NCBI GenBank assembly: GCA_900549065.1
Contig: URNC01000011.1
Location: 1-24,904 of the forward strand
Length of the DNA: 24,904 bases
Reading direction: 5' to 3'
Origin: an uncultured Collinsella sp.
GTDB lineage: Bacteria > Actinomycetota > Coriobacteriia > Coriobacteriales > Coriobacteriaceae
Positions 8,222-14,770 of the stretch are shown here, in pieces; within the stretch, counting starts at the first letter, position 1, and the number at the start of each line of letters is the position of its first letter. The position numbers were made by a program, and so were the translations under genes. Under the pieces are notes generated by a model, which was not told the origin of the DNA, did not search any database, and was given only the letters and a program-made list of their open reading frames with translations.

Positions 8222-9265
8222 TTAGTTCTTCTTTGCGGAGAGCATGAGCCTAATTTCCGGATGGGTGTACTCGTCGAACTCTTCCTCGGGCTCGGTGTCA
8301 AAGGTGTAGTACGACTTGATAGATTCGTCCTCCGTCTTGATGCTGATTTCTTCATATAGGGATCCGGCTAAAAATGCCTGTTTAAATTCATCCGACAGGC
8401 TGCATGGCGTGAGGAGGCCCGGTGCGGCAACGGAAATGTCCAACCCGTTGAGCGGGGCACAGAGCGTCGCGATGTCCTGCTCGGCGCGGGCGAGGTTGTC
8501 TGCAAGGCTTGCCTCGGGGTCGATCTGGCTGGTGTAATCGACGTCCGTGAGCATGCCGTCTGCATCGAAAGAAAGGTAGACATAGGCTGCTTGAGCGCCG
8601 AGGTCATTATCGCGCAGATAGCCGATAATGCGATAGCCGTAGTCGTGATACGACTCATATGGGTCGTCTGCCGCAACGCGTTCGCACACGGGCTCCAAGG
8701 CATCTTGCGCGATGGCGAGCTGCTCAGCGGCTGCAGCCTTTCTTACCTGTAGCTCGTTATTCCCCTGGACAAACTGCGGGATGTAGACGCCAAGCAGCAC
8801 AATGGCGGGCGCCACTGCGAGAGCTATGATCTGCTTCTTGACGCTTGGAATCGTCACGTCGTATGCGTTTGCCATGGCCTCGGCATTGCTCGAGGTTTCG
8901 GCTAGCACGTCCGCCGCGGTGGCAACTGCCCCTACGGCGCTGGCGACCTCCGCGGAGCGGTCTTTGTTGGTTTGGGCTACCGCAAGCCTGCTCTGCAGCT
9001 CCTTCCACTGTTTGCCCCGCATTCCAAAGCGCGGCGCAAGAGCGCAATAGCAAAAGACGACGAGCTCGATTACGGTGAGTGCGATGGCGGTATATATGCC
9101 CGCGGGTTGGAATTCCTTTTGGTGGAACGCGATATCGTTGATCATTTGGAGCGGCAGCATGAGCAGACATGCTACGAACGACATGACGAGTGTGGTCGCT
9201 GCGATCTTGGGGTATGTGCAGTACCGCTGGATGCGTTTCTTTTCTTGTTCGGTGAGCTGCTGCAT
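8222..9265 (-). CDS. Three-helix membrane protein of unknown function
   Basis: I do not recognise this 347-residue protein. The N-terminus MQQLTEQEKKRI is cytoplasmic-looking. Hydrophobic helices lie at about 20-42, 57-77 and 148-168, with an Ala-rich segment between the second and third that could form a coiled coil. The C-terminal half (about 170-347) is acidic and probably extracytoplasmic, ending in a Glu/Asp-rich tail. The start at 9265 was preferred over an in-frame ATG at 9283 because AGGATCGAGG precedes it. The gene stands alone between the two inverted palindromic elements. It carries no transposase or recombinase motif, so any link to those elements is positional only. Confidence 0.72.
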   Translation of the reverse strand: MQQLTEQEKKRIQRYCTYPKIAATTLVMSFVACLLMLPLQMINDIAFHQKEFQPAGIYTAIALTVIELVVFCYCALAPRFGMRGKQWKELQSRLAVAQTNKDRSAEVASAVGAVATAADVLAETSSNAEAMANAYDVTIPSVKKQIIALAVAPAIVLLGVYIPQFVQGNNELQVRKAAAAEQLAIAQDALEPVCERVAADDPYESYHDYGYRIIGYLRDNDLGAQAAYVYLSFDADGMLTDVDYTSQIDPEASLADNLARAEQDIATLCAPLNGLDISVAAPGLLTPCSLSDEFKQAFLAGSLYEEISIKTEDESIKSYYTFDTEPEEEFDEYTHPEIRLMLSAKKN

Positions 9266-9283
9266 GGGGGCCTCGATCCTCAT

Positions 9284-9487
9284 CGTTTTCGGGGGCGATG
9301 CGCACGCGCTCTTTAGTATAAATGAGTGGGGCGTCTATTATTTAAACATAGTGTCAACAGCGTGGTGTTGGTGGTCGTCGCGATCATGAACGTCGTTTTT
9401 GGAGCACGGAGTCGCTGTCGTGGGGCGAATGACGCGCAAGGGGGTTGCCGTGGGACAGTCTCTCACTGTTTGTGAGCGCCAGCAAAT
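9284..9487. other. Upstream gap of the orphan membrane gene
   Basis: These roughly 200 bases contain no convincing gene. The minus strand shows a TATACT at 9315-9320 that could be a -10 box for the orphan gene, without a matching -35. A short CTCAC/GTGAG hairpin lies at 9462-9476. Nothing else is evident. Confidence 0.4.
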
Positions 9488-9669
9488 CGAAGGTGAATGG
9501 TTTTCAGAGAAGTGAACGACCTATTCTGGACCCCTGAAGCATTCGCACTTTTGGATGCAAAAACCGTAGGATTTGAGCGACAAAACCGCAGGAAATGCCT
9601 CTCCAAAAGTGTCGATGCTTCGGGGATCCGATTTCACTCGTTCACTTCGCGGAAAACCATTCGCCTTCG
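9488..9669 (+). repeat. 182-bp palindromic element, copy 2 (inverted relative to copy 1)
   Basis: The outer arms CGAAGGTGAATGGTTTT and AAAACCATTCGCCTTCG pair with one T:G wobble. The inner arms share GAAGTGAACGA and the GAAGCAT...CACTTTTGGA stretch with copy 1. The loop again has two CAAAACCG(C/T)AGGA-type motifs. Where the outer arms differ from copy 1 (AATGG versus AATAC), both sides change together and pairing is kept. This points to selection for the folded form or to formation by a hairpin-copying process. Confidence 0.75.
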
Positions 9670-9718
9670 TTGCGTGAGGCGACGGATGGAAGGGTGATTA
9701 TCGTCAAGCTGCTACCTC

Positions 9719-9748
9719 TGCCTTGTGAATCATCTGGAGCACAAGGCA
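9719..9748. repeat. Small hairpin before dus
   Basis: TGCCTTGTG and CACAAGGCA form a 9-bp perfect stem with a 12-base loop between the palindromic element and the dihydrouridine synthase gene. No T-run follows. Role unknown. Confidence 0.45.
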
Positions 9749-9755
9749 TAATGCA

Positions 9756-9784
9756 TGTGACAAAGGGGCGGTCCCTTTGCCGCG
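9756..9784. repeat. REP-like palindrome before dus
   Basis: CAAAGGG and CCCTTTG pair around GCGGT within TGTGACAAAGGGGCGGTC, closely resembling the palindrome at 7948-7980. It ends about 15 bases before the dus start codon and might sit in the leader. Confidence 0.6.
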
Positions 9785-9799
9785 TTGATCTGAGAGCAG

Positions 9800-10759
9800 A
9801 TGTTGATGATTCTTTCGCTTGCCCCCATGGAGGGGATTACCGGGCATGTGTTCCGTCGCGTGCATGCGGAGTGCTTCGGCGCGCTCGATTGCTATTACAC
9901 GCCGTTTTTGCCGCCGCCGCGGGTGGGAAACCGCTTTGGCGGCAAGGCGTTTAAGGAGATTGATCCTGCCAATAACCAGGGGCTCAACGTAGTGCCTCAG
10001 CTGATGTCCAAGAACGCGGACGAGTTTGTGTGGGCGGCACAGGTGCTCGCCGACATGGGTTATCGCGAGGTCAATCTCAACTTGGGTTGTCCTTCGGGAA
10101 CGGTTGTTGCCAAGGGCAAAGGATCGGGCTTTCTGCGCAACCTCGACGAGCTCGAGGTGTTCTTGAGCGACGTGTGCGAGCGGTCGCCGTTGCCGGTGTC
10201 GGTAAAAACCAGGCTGGGGTTGGAACGCGATGACGAGTATGAGCGTGTGCTCGATCTGTACTGCCGCATGCCGCTGGCAGAGCTGATCGTGCATCCGCGC
10301 GTACAAAAGGACCGCTATACGGGCACGCCGCGCAAGGAGTTCTATGGCGAAACGCTGGAGCGTGCGCCGTTTCCGGTGGCATACAACGGCGACATTTTTG
10401 ATCTTGAGGATATGGACGCGCTGGTGGAGGCCTATCCCGGCACGCGCCATGTGATGTTGGGGCGCGGCCTGCTCGCGAACCCCGCTCTGGCTCGTATGGT
10501 CAACGGCGGTCCTGCTGCCACGGCAGCCGAACTGCAGCGTTTCCACGACATGCTATTCGCGGCCTATGCAGAAGAGATTGGTGGCAATGCGGTCTTTCGC
10601 ATGAAGGAGTGGTGGTTCTACGCCAAATGCGCCTTCGCCGATCACGCTACCGTTCACAAACTCGTACGCAAGACTAAAAAGGTCGACGAATACCGCGCCG
10701 CCGTCGAGCGCGTCTTTCGCGAGCAGCCACTTGCACCCATAGCCCGCTTCCACGGCTAG
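9800..10759 (+). CDS. tRNA-dihydrouridine synthase family protein
   Basis: A 319-residue FMN enzyme of the Dus family, reducing specific uridines in tRNA to dihydrouridine with NADPH. The N-terminal TIM barrel begins LSLAPMEGITG, the FMN-binding start typical of the family. The catalytic loop NLGCPSG contains Cys97 and is followed by KGKGSG. VKTRLG and the HPRVQKDRYTG motif match the phosphate and FMN contacts. VAYNGDI and VMLGRGLLANP lie near 205 and 230-240, and the C-terminal helical tRNA-binding domain fills the remainder. The specific Dus subgroup is not resolved. The start at 9800 has only a weak GAG upstream; ATG 9806 is possible. It converges on the glutaredoxin gene. Confidence 0.92.
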   Translation: MLMILSLAPMEGITGHVFRRVHAECFGALDCYYTPFLPPPRVGNRFGGKAFKEIDPANNQGLNVVPQLMSKNADEFVWAAQVLADMGYREVNLNLGCPSGTVVAKGKGSGFLRNLDELEVFLSDVCERSPLPVSVKTRLGLERDDEYERVLDLYCRMPLAELIVHPRVQKDRYTGTPRKEFYGETLERAPFPVAYNGDIFDLEDMDALVEAYPGTRHVMLGRGLLANPALARMVNGGPAATAAELQRFHDMLFAAYAEEIGGNAVFRMKEWWFYAKCAFADHATVHKLVRKTKKVDEYRAAVERVFREQPLAPIARFHG

Positions 10760-10768
10760 CTAGCCATT

Positions 10769-10808
10769 GGAGACGTTCTTTAACGACTAGTCATTTAAGA
10801 ACGTCCCC
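10769..10808. repeat. 40-bp near-perfect palindrome between convergent genes
   Basis: GGAGACGTTCTTTAACGACT is followed by a near-complementary AGTCATTTAAGAACGTCCCC, giving a 40-bp palindrome with a few mismatches. It lies between the 3' ends of dus and the glutaredoxin gene, where it could serve as a bidirectional transcription stop, although no T-run is present. It belongs with the REP-like elements of this window. Confidence 0.7.
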
Positions 10809-10823
10809 GATGAATATGTTGCA

Positions 10824-11069
10824 CTAGAGCAGGTTCTTCTGTACCCATGCGATGATGTAGCTCGACTCGTAGAGCGGTTTTCCGTCGATAAACAGGCAGG
10901 GAACCTGGCGCTTTCCGCCGACGGCGATGAGCGTCTGCTCGGCTTCGGGGTCGGTCGAGATATTGCGCTCGGGAATGGTCACGCCGTTATCGGCCAAAAA
11001 GCGCTTGACCTTTATGCAATACGGGCAGCCGGTCATAACGAATAGCGCAAGCTCATGATTAGTAGCCAT
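10824..11069 (-). CDS. Glutaredoxin-like protein
   Basis: An 81-residue thioredoxin-fold protein that probably reduces protein or low-molecular-weight disulfides in the cytoplasm. It has the dithiol active site CPYC at 15-18 and the cis-proline motif QVPCLF at 55-60. The GGKRQVP and YESSYIIAWV segments are typical of glutaredoxin and NrdH-like proteins. The start at 11069 follows TTGGAGACCT; an upstream in-frame ATG at 11108 has no ribosome site. It is 51 bp downstream of the TipAS-type regulator on the same strand and may be cotranscribed with it. Partner reductases are not in the window. Confidence 0.88.
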   Translation of the reverse strand: MATNHELALFVMTGCPYCIKVKRFLADNGVTIPERNISTDPEAEQTLIAVGGKRQVPCLFIDGKPLYESSYIIAWVQKNLL

Positions 11070-11120
11070 AGGTCTCCAATTGGTTGCAGTTTTGATTGAA
11101 ATACCCAAAGCCGCCGCGGT

Positions 11121-11948
11121 CTATGCGCGGACCAGTGACGACTCGATGGCCTGGACCAGAAACGCCGTGGCTCCGGTGCCGCAGGGCTTGTCGTAGTAGT
11201 CAACAAAGCGCTGGTCGGCCAGATAGCCGTGGGCGAGGCCCAGGTATGCTTCGTCTTGGGGCTCGTGTCCCCAGTTAAGGCCAATCCATCGACGGTGCAT
11301 CGTGACAAGCTTGCGGGCCTCGTTGCTCTCTGGGTCGCCAATGCCCATGGCAATCGAGAGCTGGCCCAGAATAGCGCGTTCAAGTTCCTTCATGTCGTTC
11401 CATGTCTCGGGGTCCATGTCCAGCAGCGCTTCGTTTGCCGCGTCGATGGTCTCGTCGCCATAGCGCGCCCGTGCCTCGGCGCCGTAGCGCTCTTCGTTTT
11501 CCTGCACGGAGCGCCAGCGCTCCAGCTGCGGCAGGACGGCGCCCATGAGCGAGACGGCTTCGTCGAGCGACATGCCGGTGTTTTGCGCCAGGCGCGGGGC
11601 ACAGTCCTCGATCATTGCCTCCATCGTGGTGTCGTAGGCGTACTGGCCGTGGTCGTAGCACCACTTGCAGTAATGATCGGTCGCGGCGCCCGTGGCATCG
11701 GTGCCGCAGTCGCCGGGCGTGAGTATCATGCCGCAGCTCTGGCAATAGTGCTCGGGCATTTCGAGCAGGTGAGACAGGGGCTCGCCGGTCACGGCGGCAA
11801 TGAGCTTCATCATGTCGATGCCCGGTGTGACCTCGCCGCGTTCCCAACGGCTGACGGCTTGGCGTGTGACGAAGAGCTTAGCGGCGAGCTGCTCCTGGGT
11901 AAGGTGATGGGCGCGACGAACGGCGATGAGCTTTTCTGCAAAGGCCAT
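11121..11948 (-). CDS. Xre-family regulator with zinc ribbon and TipAS-like domain
   Basis: A 275-residue protein joining three parts. Residues 3-62 are a Cro/C1-type helix-turn-helix (LTQEQLAAKLFVTRQAVSRW). Residues 69-100 are a zinc ribbon of the YCQSCGM...YCKWC type with Cys69, Cys72, Cys94 and Cys97. Residues about 140-272 resemble the TipAS ligand-binding domain (YGDETIDAANEALLDM and a late KPCGTGATAFL). In TipA proteins the TipAS domain binds thiopeptide antibiotics and follows a MerR-type domain; here an Xre domain takes that place. I infer a ligand-sensing repressor or activator. The start follows AAAGGAG by 5 bases. The glutaredoxin gene lies downstream. Confidence 0.83.
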   Translation of the reverse strand: MAFAEKLIAVRRAHHLTQEQLAAKLFVTRQAVSRWERGEVTPGIDMMKLIAAVTGEPLSHLLEMPEHYCQSCGMILTPGDCGTDATGAATDHYCKWCYDHGQYAYDTTMEAMIEDCAPRLAQNTGMSLDEAVSLMGAVLPQLERWRSVQENEERYGAEARARYGDETIDAANEALLDMDPETWNDMKELERAILGQLSIAMGIGDPESNEARKLVTMHRRWIGLNWGHEPQDEAYLGLAHGYLADQRFVDYYDKPCGTGATAFLVQAIESSLVRA

Positions 11949-12076
11949 AACGGCTCCTTTCTGCTGGTTGATGGCTTAAGCATACGCGGCGGCAGGCGCC
12001 CTTCCAAGCAACCGTTGGTTGCACGACGGGGGACCGCGGCGAAGAATTGCGCGCTGCGCCCCACGCCTCCATGCCG

Positions 12077-12082
12077 TACAAT
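12077..12082 (+). promoter_or_regulatory. Candidate -10 box (TACAAT), possibly giving a leaderless trmO mRNA
   Basis: TACAAT ends 7 bases before the ATG at 12090, so transcription would begin at or next to the start codon. No Shine-Dalgarno sequence is seen. A -35 element at standard distance is not evident. Confidence 0.35.
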
Positions 12083-12089
12083 GACCGGC

Positions 12090-12827
12090 ATGGAACCTAT
12101 CGCACGCATACATACCGACCTGCCGCAGAAGTTCGGCATTCCGCGCAACAGCTTTTTGGCGCCTCATCTGCAGGGACGCATCGTTTTTGAGCCGGAATTT
12201 GCCTCCAATGCAGCGGTTGAGGGTCTGGACTTCTTCTCTCACCTGTGGCTGCTGTGGCGCTTTGAAAACGGAACGCCCGGCGGTACGGCTAAGGACATAG
12301 CTACCGATGCCAAGTCGCAGGACAGGTCCGGCACCAATGCCAAGTGGTCGAAAACCGTGCGCCCGCCGCGTCTGGGTGGAGCCGAGCGCGTGGGCGTGTT
12401 TGCCACGCGCAGTCCGTTTCGCCCTAATCCCATTGGGCTTACCTGCGTCAAGCTCGATCGCGTCGAGCTCACCGACAATGGCCCCATCATTCATGTGCTG
12501 GGGGCCGACCTGCGTGACGGCACACCCATCTACGACATTAAGCCCTACATTCCATTTGCCGACTGTCACCCGGATGCGACCGGCGGCTGGATTGAGGACG
12601 CTCCGTGGCAAGAGCTCGACGTCGAGTTCCCGCAGGCGCTGCAGGATATGGTCCCGCCCGCAAAGCTCCCCGGTCTGGTCGAGGTTCTTCGCCAAGATCC
12701 GCGCCGCGCGGGCAGCAAGCACGAGCCAAACCGCGTTTACCACTTGGCCTACGCCGGGCTCGACATATCGTTTACGGTCGATGAAACCCAGCTAACCGTA
12801 GTCGCCGTCAACGACGCGCGAGACTAA
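12090..12827 (+). CDS. trmO: TrmO/TsaA-family tRNA (N6-threonylcarbamoyladenosine(37)-N6)-methyltransferase
   Basis: A 245-residue protein matching the TrmO (YaeB/VirR-like) family, which methylates t6A37 of certain tRNAs using S-adenosylmethionine. It begins MEPIARIHTDLPQKFGIPRN. The diagnostic motif GVFATRSPFRPNPIGL lies at 102-117. YDIKPYIPFADC is the other conserved block, and a C-terminal tail carries DPRRAGSK. ATG 12090 was chosen because a -10-like TACAAT sits just upstream and the family motif starts at once; ATG 12081 is in frame three codons earlier. It is divergent from the TipAS-type regulator, about 140 bp apart, and is followed by the MalY-type lyase on the same strand. Confidence 0.88.
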   Translation: MEPIARIHTDLPQKFGIPRNSFLAPHLQGRIVFEPEFASNAAVEGLDFFSHLWLLWRFENGTPGGTAKDIATDAKSQDRSGTNAKWSKTVRPPRLGGAERVGVFATRSPFRPNPIGLTCVKLDRVELTDNGPIIHVLGADLRDGTPIYDIKPYIPFADCHPDATGGWIEDAPWQELDVEFPQALQDMVPPAKLPGLVEVLRQDPRRAGSKHEPNRVYHLAYAGLDISFTVDETQLTVVAVNDARD

Positions 12828-12939
12828 CCGGCCATTCGTCCGCACCCGTCAAATTAAGCGCCAAACCCCGCGCCAAAACCGCCCACGCTGGTGGACAATA
12901 ACGCCTACCGAATCATTCCGCTCTGCACGGGAGTCCAGC

Positions 12940-14154
12940 ATGAAATATGACTTCACTTCAATCATCGACCGCCACGGCATGGACTCCATCGCCGTTGACT
13001 CTTGGGGCGAGATCCCCGGTATGGCTCCGAACGCACCCGACGAGGGCTTCGACCGCATTCCCATGTGGGTGGCCGACATGAACTTCGCCACGGTGCCCAC
13101 GGTTCAGGAGTACATCATCAAGCGCGCTCAGCACCCCATGTTTGGCTACTTCAATCCGCGTCCCGAGTACTTCGACCGCATCATCGAATGGCAGAGCCGT
13201 CGCAACGGCGTTGAGGACTTGGCGCCGGAGCATATCGGCTACGAAAACGGCGTGCTGGGCGGTGTCGTGTCGACGCTACGCGCGTATGTCCAGCCAGGTG
13301 ATGCGGTGCTAGTCCACAGCCCTACCTACATCGGCTTTACCAAGTCCATCGAGGCCGCGGGCTATCGTATTGTCCACAGCCCGCTTAAGCTCGGCGACCA
13401 GGGCGTGTGGCGCATGGACTTTGAGGACATGGAGCGCAAGCTCGCCCAAAACTACATCCATGCCGCGGTGTTCTGCTCGCCGCACAATCCCTGCGGCCGC
13501 GTATGGGAGCGCGACGAGATCGAGCGCGCCATGGACATCTATCGCCAGCACGATTGCGTGGTGATCTCGGACGAGATTTGGTCCGATATCATCCTGCCGG
13601 GACACAAGCACATCCCGACGCAGTCGGTGAGCGAGGATGCTCGCATGCGCACGGTTGCCCTCTACGCGCCCAGCAAGACGTTCAACCTGGCGGGCCTGGT
13701 CGGCAGCTACCACATCATCTACAACGAGACGCTGCGCGACCGCGTGTGCGCCGTGTCCAACAAGACCCACTACAACGAGATGAACGTCCTCTCCATGCAT
13801 GCGCTTATCGGTGCCTACCAGCCGCAGGGCTATGAGTGGGTTGATGAGCTCAACCAGGTGCTTGCCGGCAATATCGAGTACTTCTGCACGTATGCAGAAA
13901 AGCACTGGAAGGGCGTCGCGTTTTCGCGTCCGCAGGGCACGTACATGGTGTTTCTGGACTGCACCGAGTGGTGCCGCGAGCATGGCCGCGATATTCAGTG
14001 GTTGCTCGACGAGGGGGCGCGCGTGGGCGTGGGGTATCAGGACGGCCGCCCGTTCCACGGGCCCTGCCACATTCGCGTGAATCTGGCGCTGCCGCTTTCG
14101 CGCGTGAGGGAAGCGTGCGACCGCCTGGACCGCTACGTTTTTAATGCACGGTAA
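12940..14154 (+). CDS. MalY/PatB-type pyridoxal-phosphate C-S lyase (cystathionine beta-lyase-like)
   Basis: A 404-residue fold-type I PLP enzyme of the MalY/PatB group, which cleaves C-S bonds in cystathionine or cysteine conjugates to pyruvate, ammonia and a thiol. Visible features are the entry motif IPMWVADMNFATVP (40-53), the ENGVLGG helix, the PHNPCGR turn (181-187) with the cofactor Asn, SDEIWSD (210-216) and the Schiff-base lysine Lys246 in APSKTFNLAGL. HIRVNLALP near the C-terminus holds the carboxylate-binding Arg. The start follows GGGAG by 7 bases. Transaminase activity is possible, but MalY-like lyase is the better match. It is followed by a long hairpin. Confidence 0.9.
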   Translation: MKYDFTSIIDRHGMDSIAVDSWGEIPGMAPNAPDEGFDRIPMWVADMNFATVPTVQEYIIKRAQHPMFGYFNPRPEYFDRIIEWQSRRNGVEDLAPEHIGYENGVLGGVVSTLRAYVQPGDAVLVHSPTYIGFTKSIEAAGYRIVHSPLKLGDQGVWRMDFEDMERKLAQNYIHAAVFCSPHNPCGRVWERDEIERAMDIYRQHDCVVISDEIWSDIILPGHKHIPTQSVSEDARMRTVALYAPSKTFNLAGLVGSYHIIYNETLRDRVCAVSNKTHYNEMNVLSMHALIGAYQPQGYEWVDELNQVLAGNIEYFCTYAEKHWKGVAFSRPQGTYMVFLDCTEWCREHGRDIQWLLDEGARVGVGYQDGRPFHGPCHIRVNLALPLSRVREACDRLDRYVFNAR

Positions 14155-14164
14155 GCGTGCGCTG

Positions 14165-14206
14165 CATGTGGGGCCTTCTGCCAAGTTGGCTAGAAGGCCC
14201 CACATG
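14165..14206. terminator. Strong hairpin between convergent genes
   Basis: CATGTGGGGCCTTCT pairs perfectly with AGAAGGCCCCACATG, and the internal GCCAA/TTGGC can pair further. It lies between the ends of the C-S lyase gene and the NimA-like gene. No T-run follows on either strand, so intrinsic termination is not assured. Confidence 0.5.
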
Positions 14207-14248
14207 GTAAAGCATCTGTAGCAATTGGGCGCAGACCTGCTGAGAGGC

Positions 14249-14728
14249 TTACTTTTCTTGAATCTGCTTGCCGCAAAGATGCTCAATCGTAATCTCGTAG
14301 AGCTGGACGCCCTTGATGTCTTTGGCGATTTCCTCTTCGACTTCCTCGGCAGAAGGGTAGTACTTAAGCGCGAGCTGGCGGACTTTGTCCTCGATAAACG
14401 CGGGGGTGTCATTCGCCAGGCGACAACGGCCAAAGACCACGGTACTCATAACGTAGGGAGCCCAGTCACCGTCCTGGTACCACTCGTTGCCGTAAACGGT
14501 AAAGCAGACCTTGTCATCGCGCTTGAGTGCGTCGACCTTGTGGCCAGCCTTGGCGCCATGGAAATAAATCTTGTCGTGCTCGGCGTCAAAGAAGTAGTTG
14601 ACGGGAATGGCGTACGGGTAGCCATCGTCGCCGTTGACGGCAAAGACGCCGCGCTTGCAGGTAGCGAGCAGTTCGCGCGCTTCCTCGTCAGTGATGGCGC
14701 GTTTCTTTCGACGTAAGGGCCTAAACAT
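14249..14728 (-). CDS. NimA-like flavin-binding protein (pyridoxamine 5'-phosphate oxidase fold)
   Basis: A 159-residue split-barrel flavoprotein related to NimA-type nitroreductases and PNPOx-fold proteins. It starts MFRPLRRKKRAITDEEAREL, followed by GVFAVNGDDGYPYAIPVNYF and IYFHGAKAGHK, the FMN-contacting strand and loop of this family. The start at 14728 has AAAGGAAA 8 bases upstream, and an earlier ATG at 14767 lacks one. The NimA comparison is by family resemblance and does not by itself show nitroimidazole resistance. The gene sits 42 bp downstream of the hybrid kinase on the same strand, so the two may share a transcript. Confidence 0.87.
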   Translation of the reverse strand: MFRPLRRKKRAITDEEARELLATCKRGVFAVNGDDGYPYAIPVNYFFDAEHDKIYFHGAKAGHKVDALKRDDKVCFTVYGNEWYQDGDWAPYVMSTVVFGRCRLANDTPAFIEDKVRQLALKYYPSAEEVEEEIAKDIKGVQLYEITIEHLCGKQIQEK

Positions 14729-14770
14729 CGTTGGTTTCCTTTCTGGTCGTGCGTGGTGGTTGAGCACAAA

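Noticed and set aside
8222..9265. Transposase for the flanking palindromes
   Set aside because: The protein has three membrane helices and an acidic outer domain, with no DDE, HUH or recombinase motif.
9488..9669. Intrinsic terminator
   Set aside because: The palindrome is far longer than a terminator stem, has internal loops and is not followed by a T-run.
11229..12080. Upstream extension of the trmO frame
   Set aside because: It is antisense to the TipAS-type regulator, and the conserved TrmO N-terminus begins at 12090.
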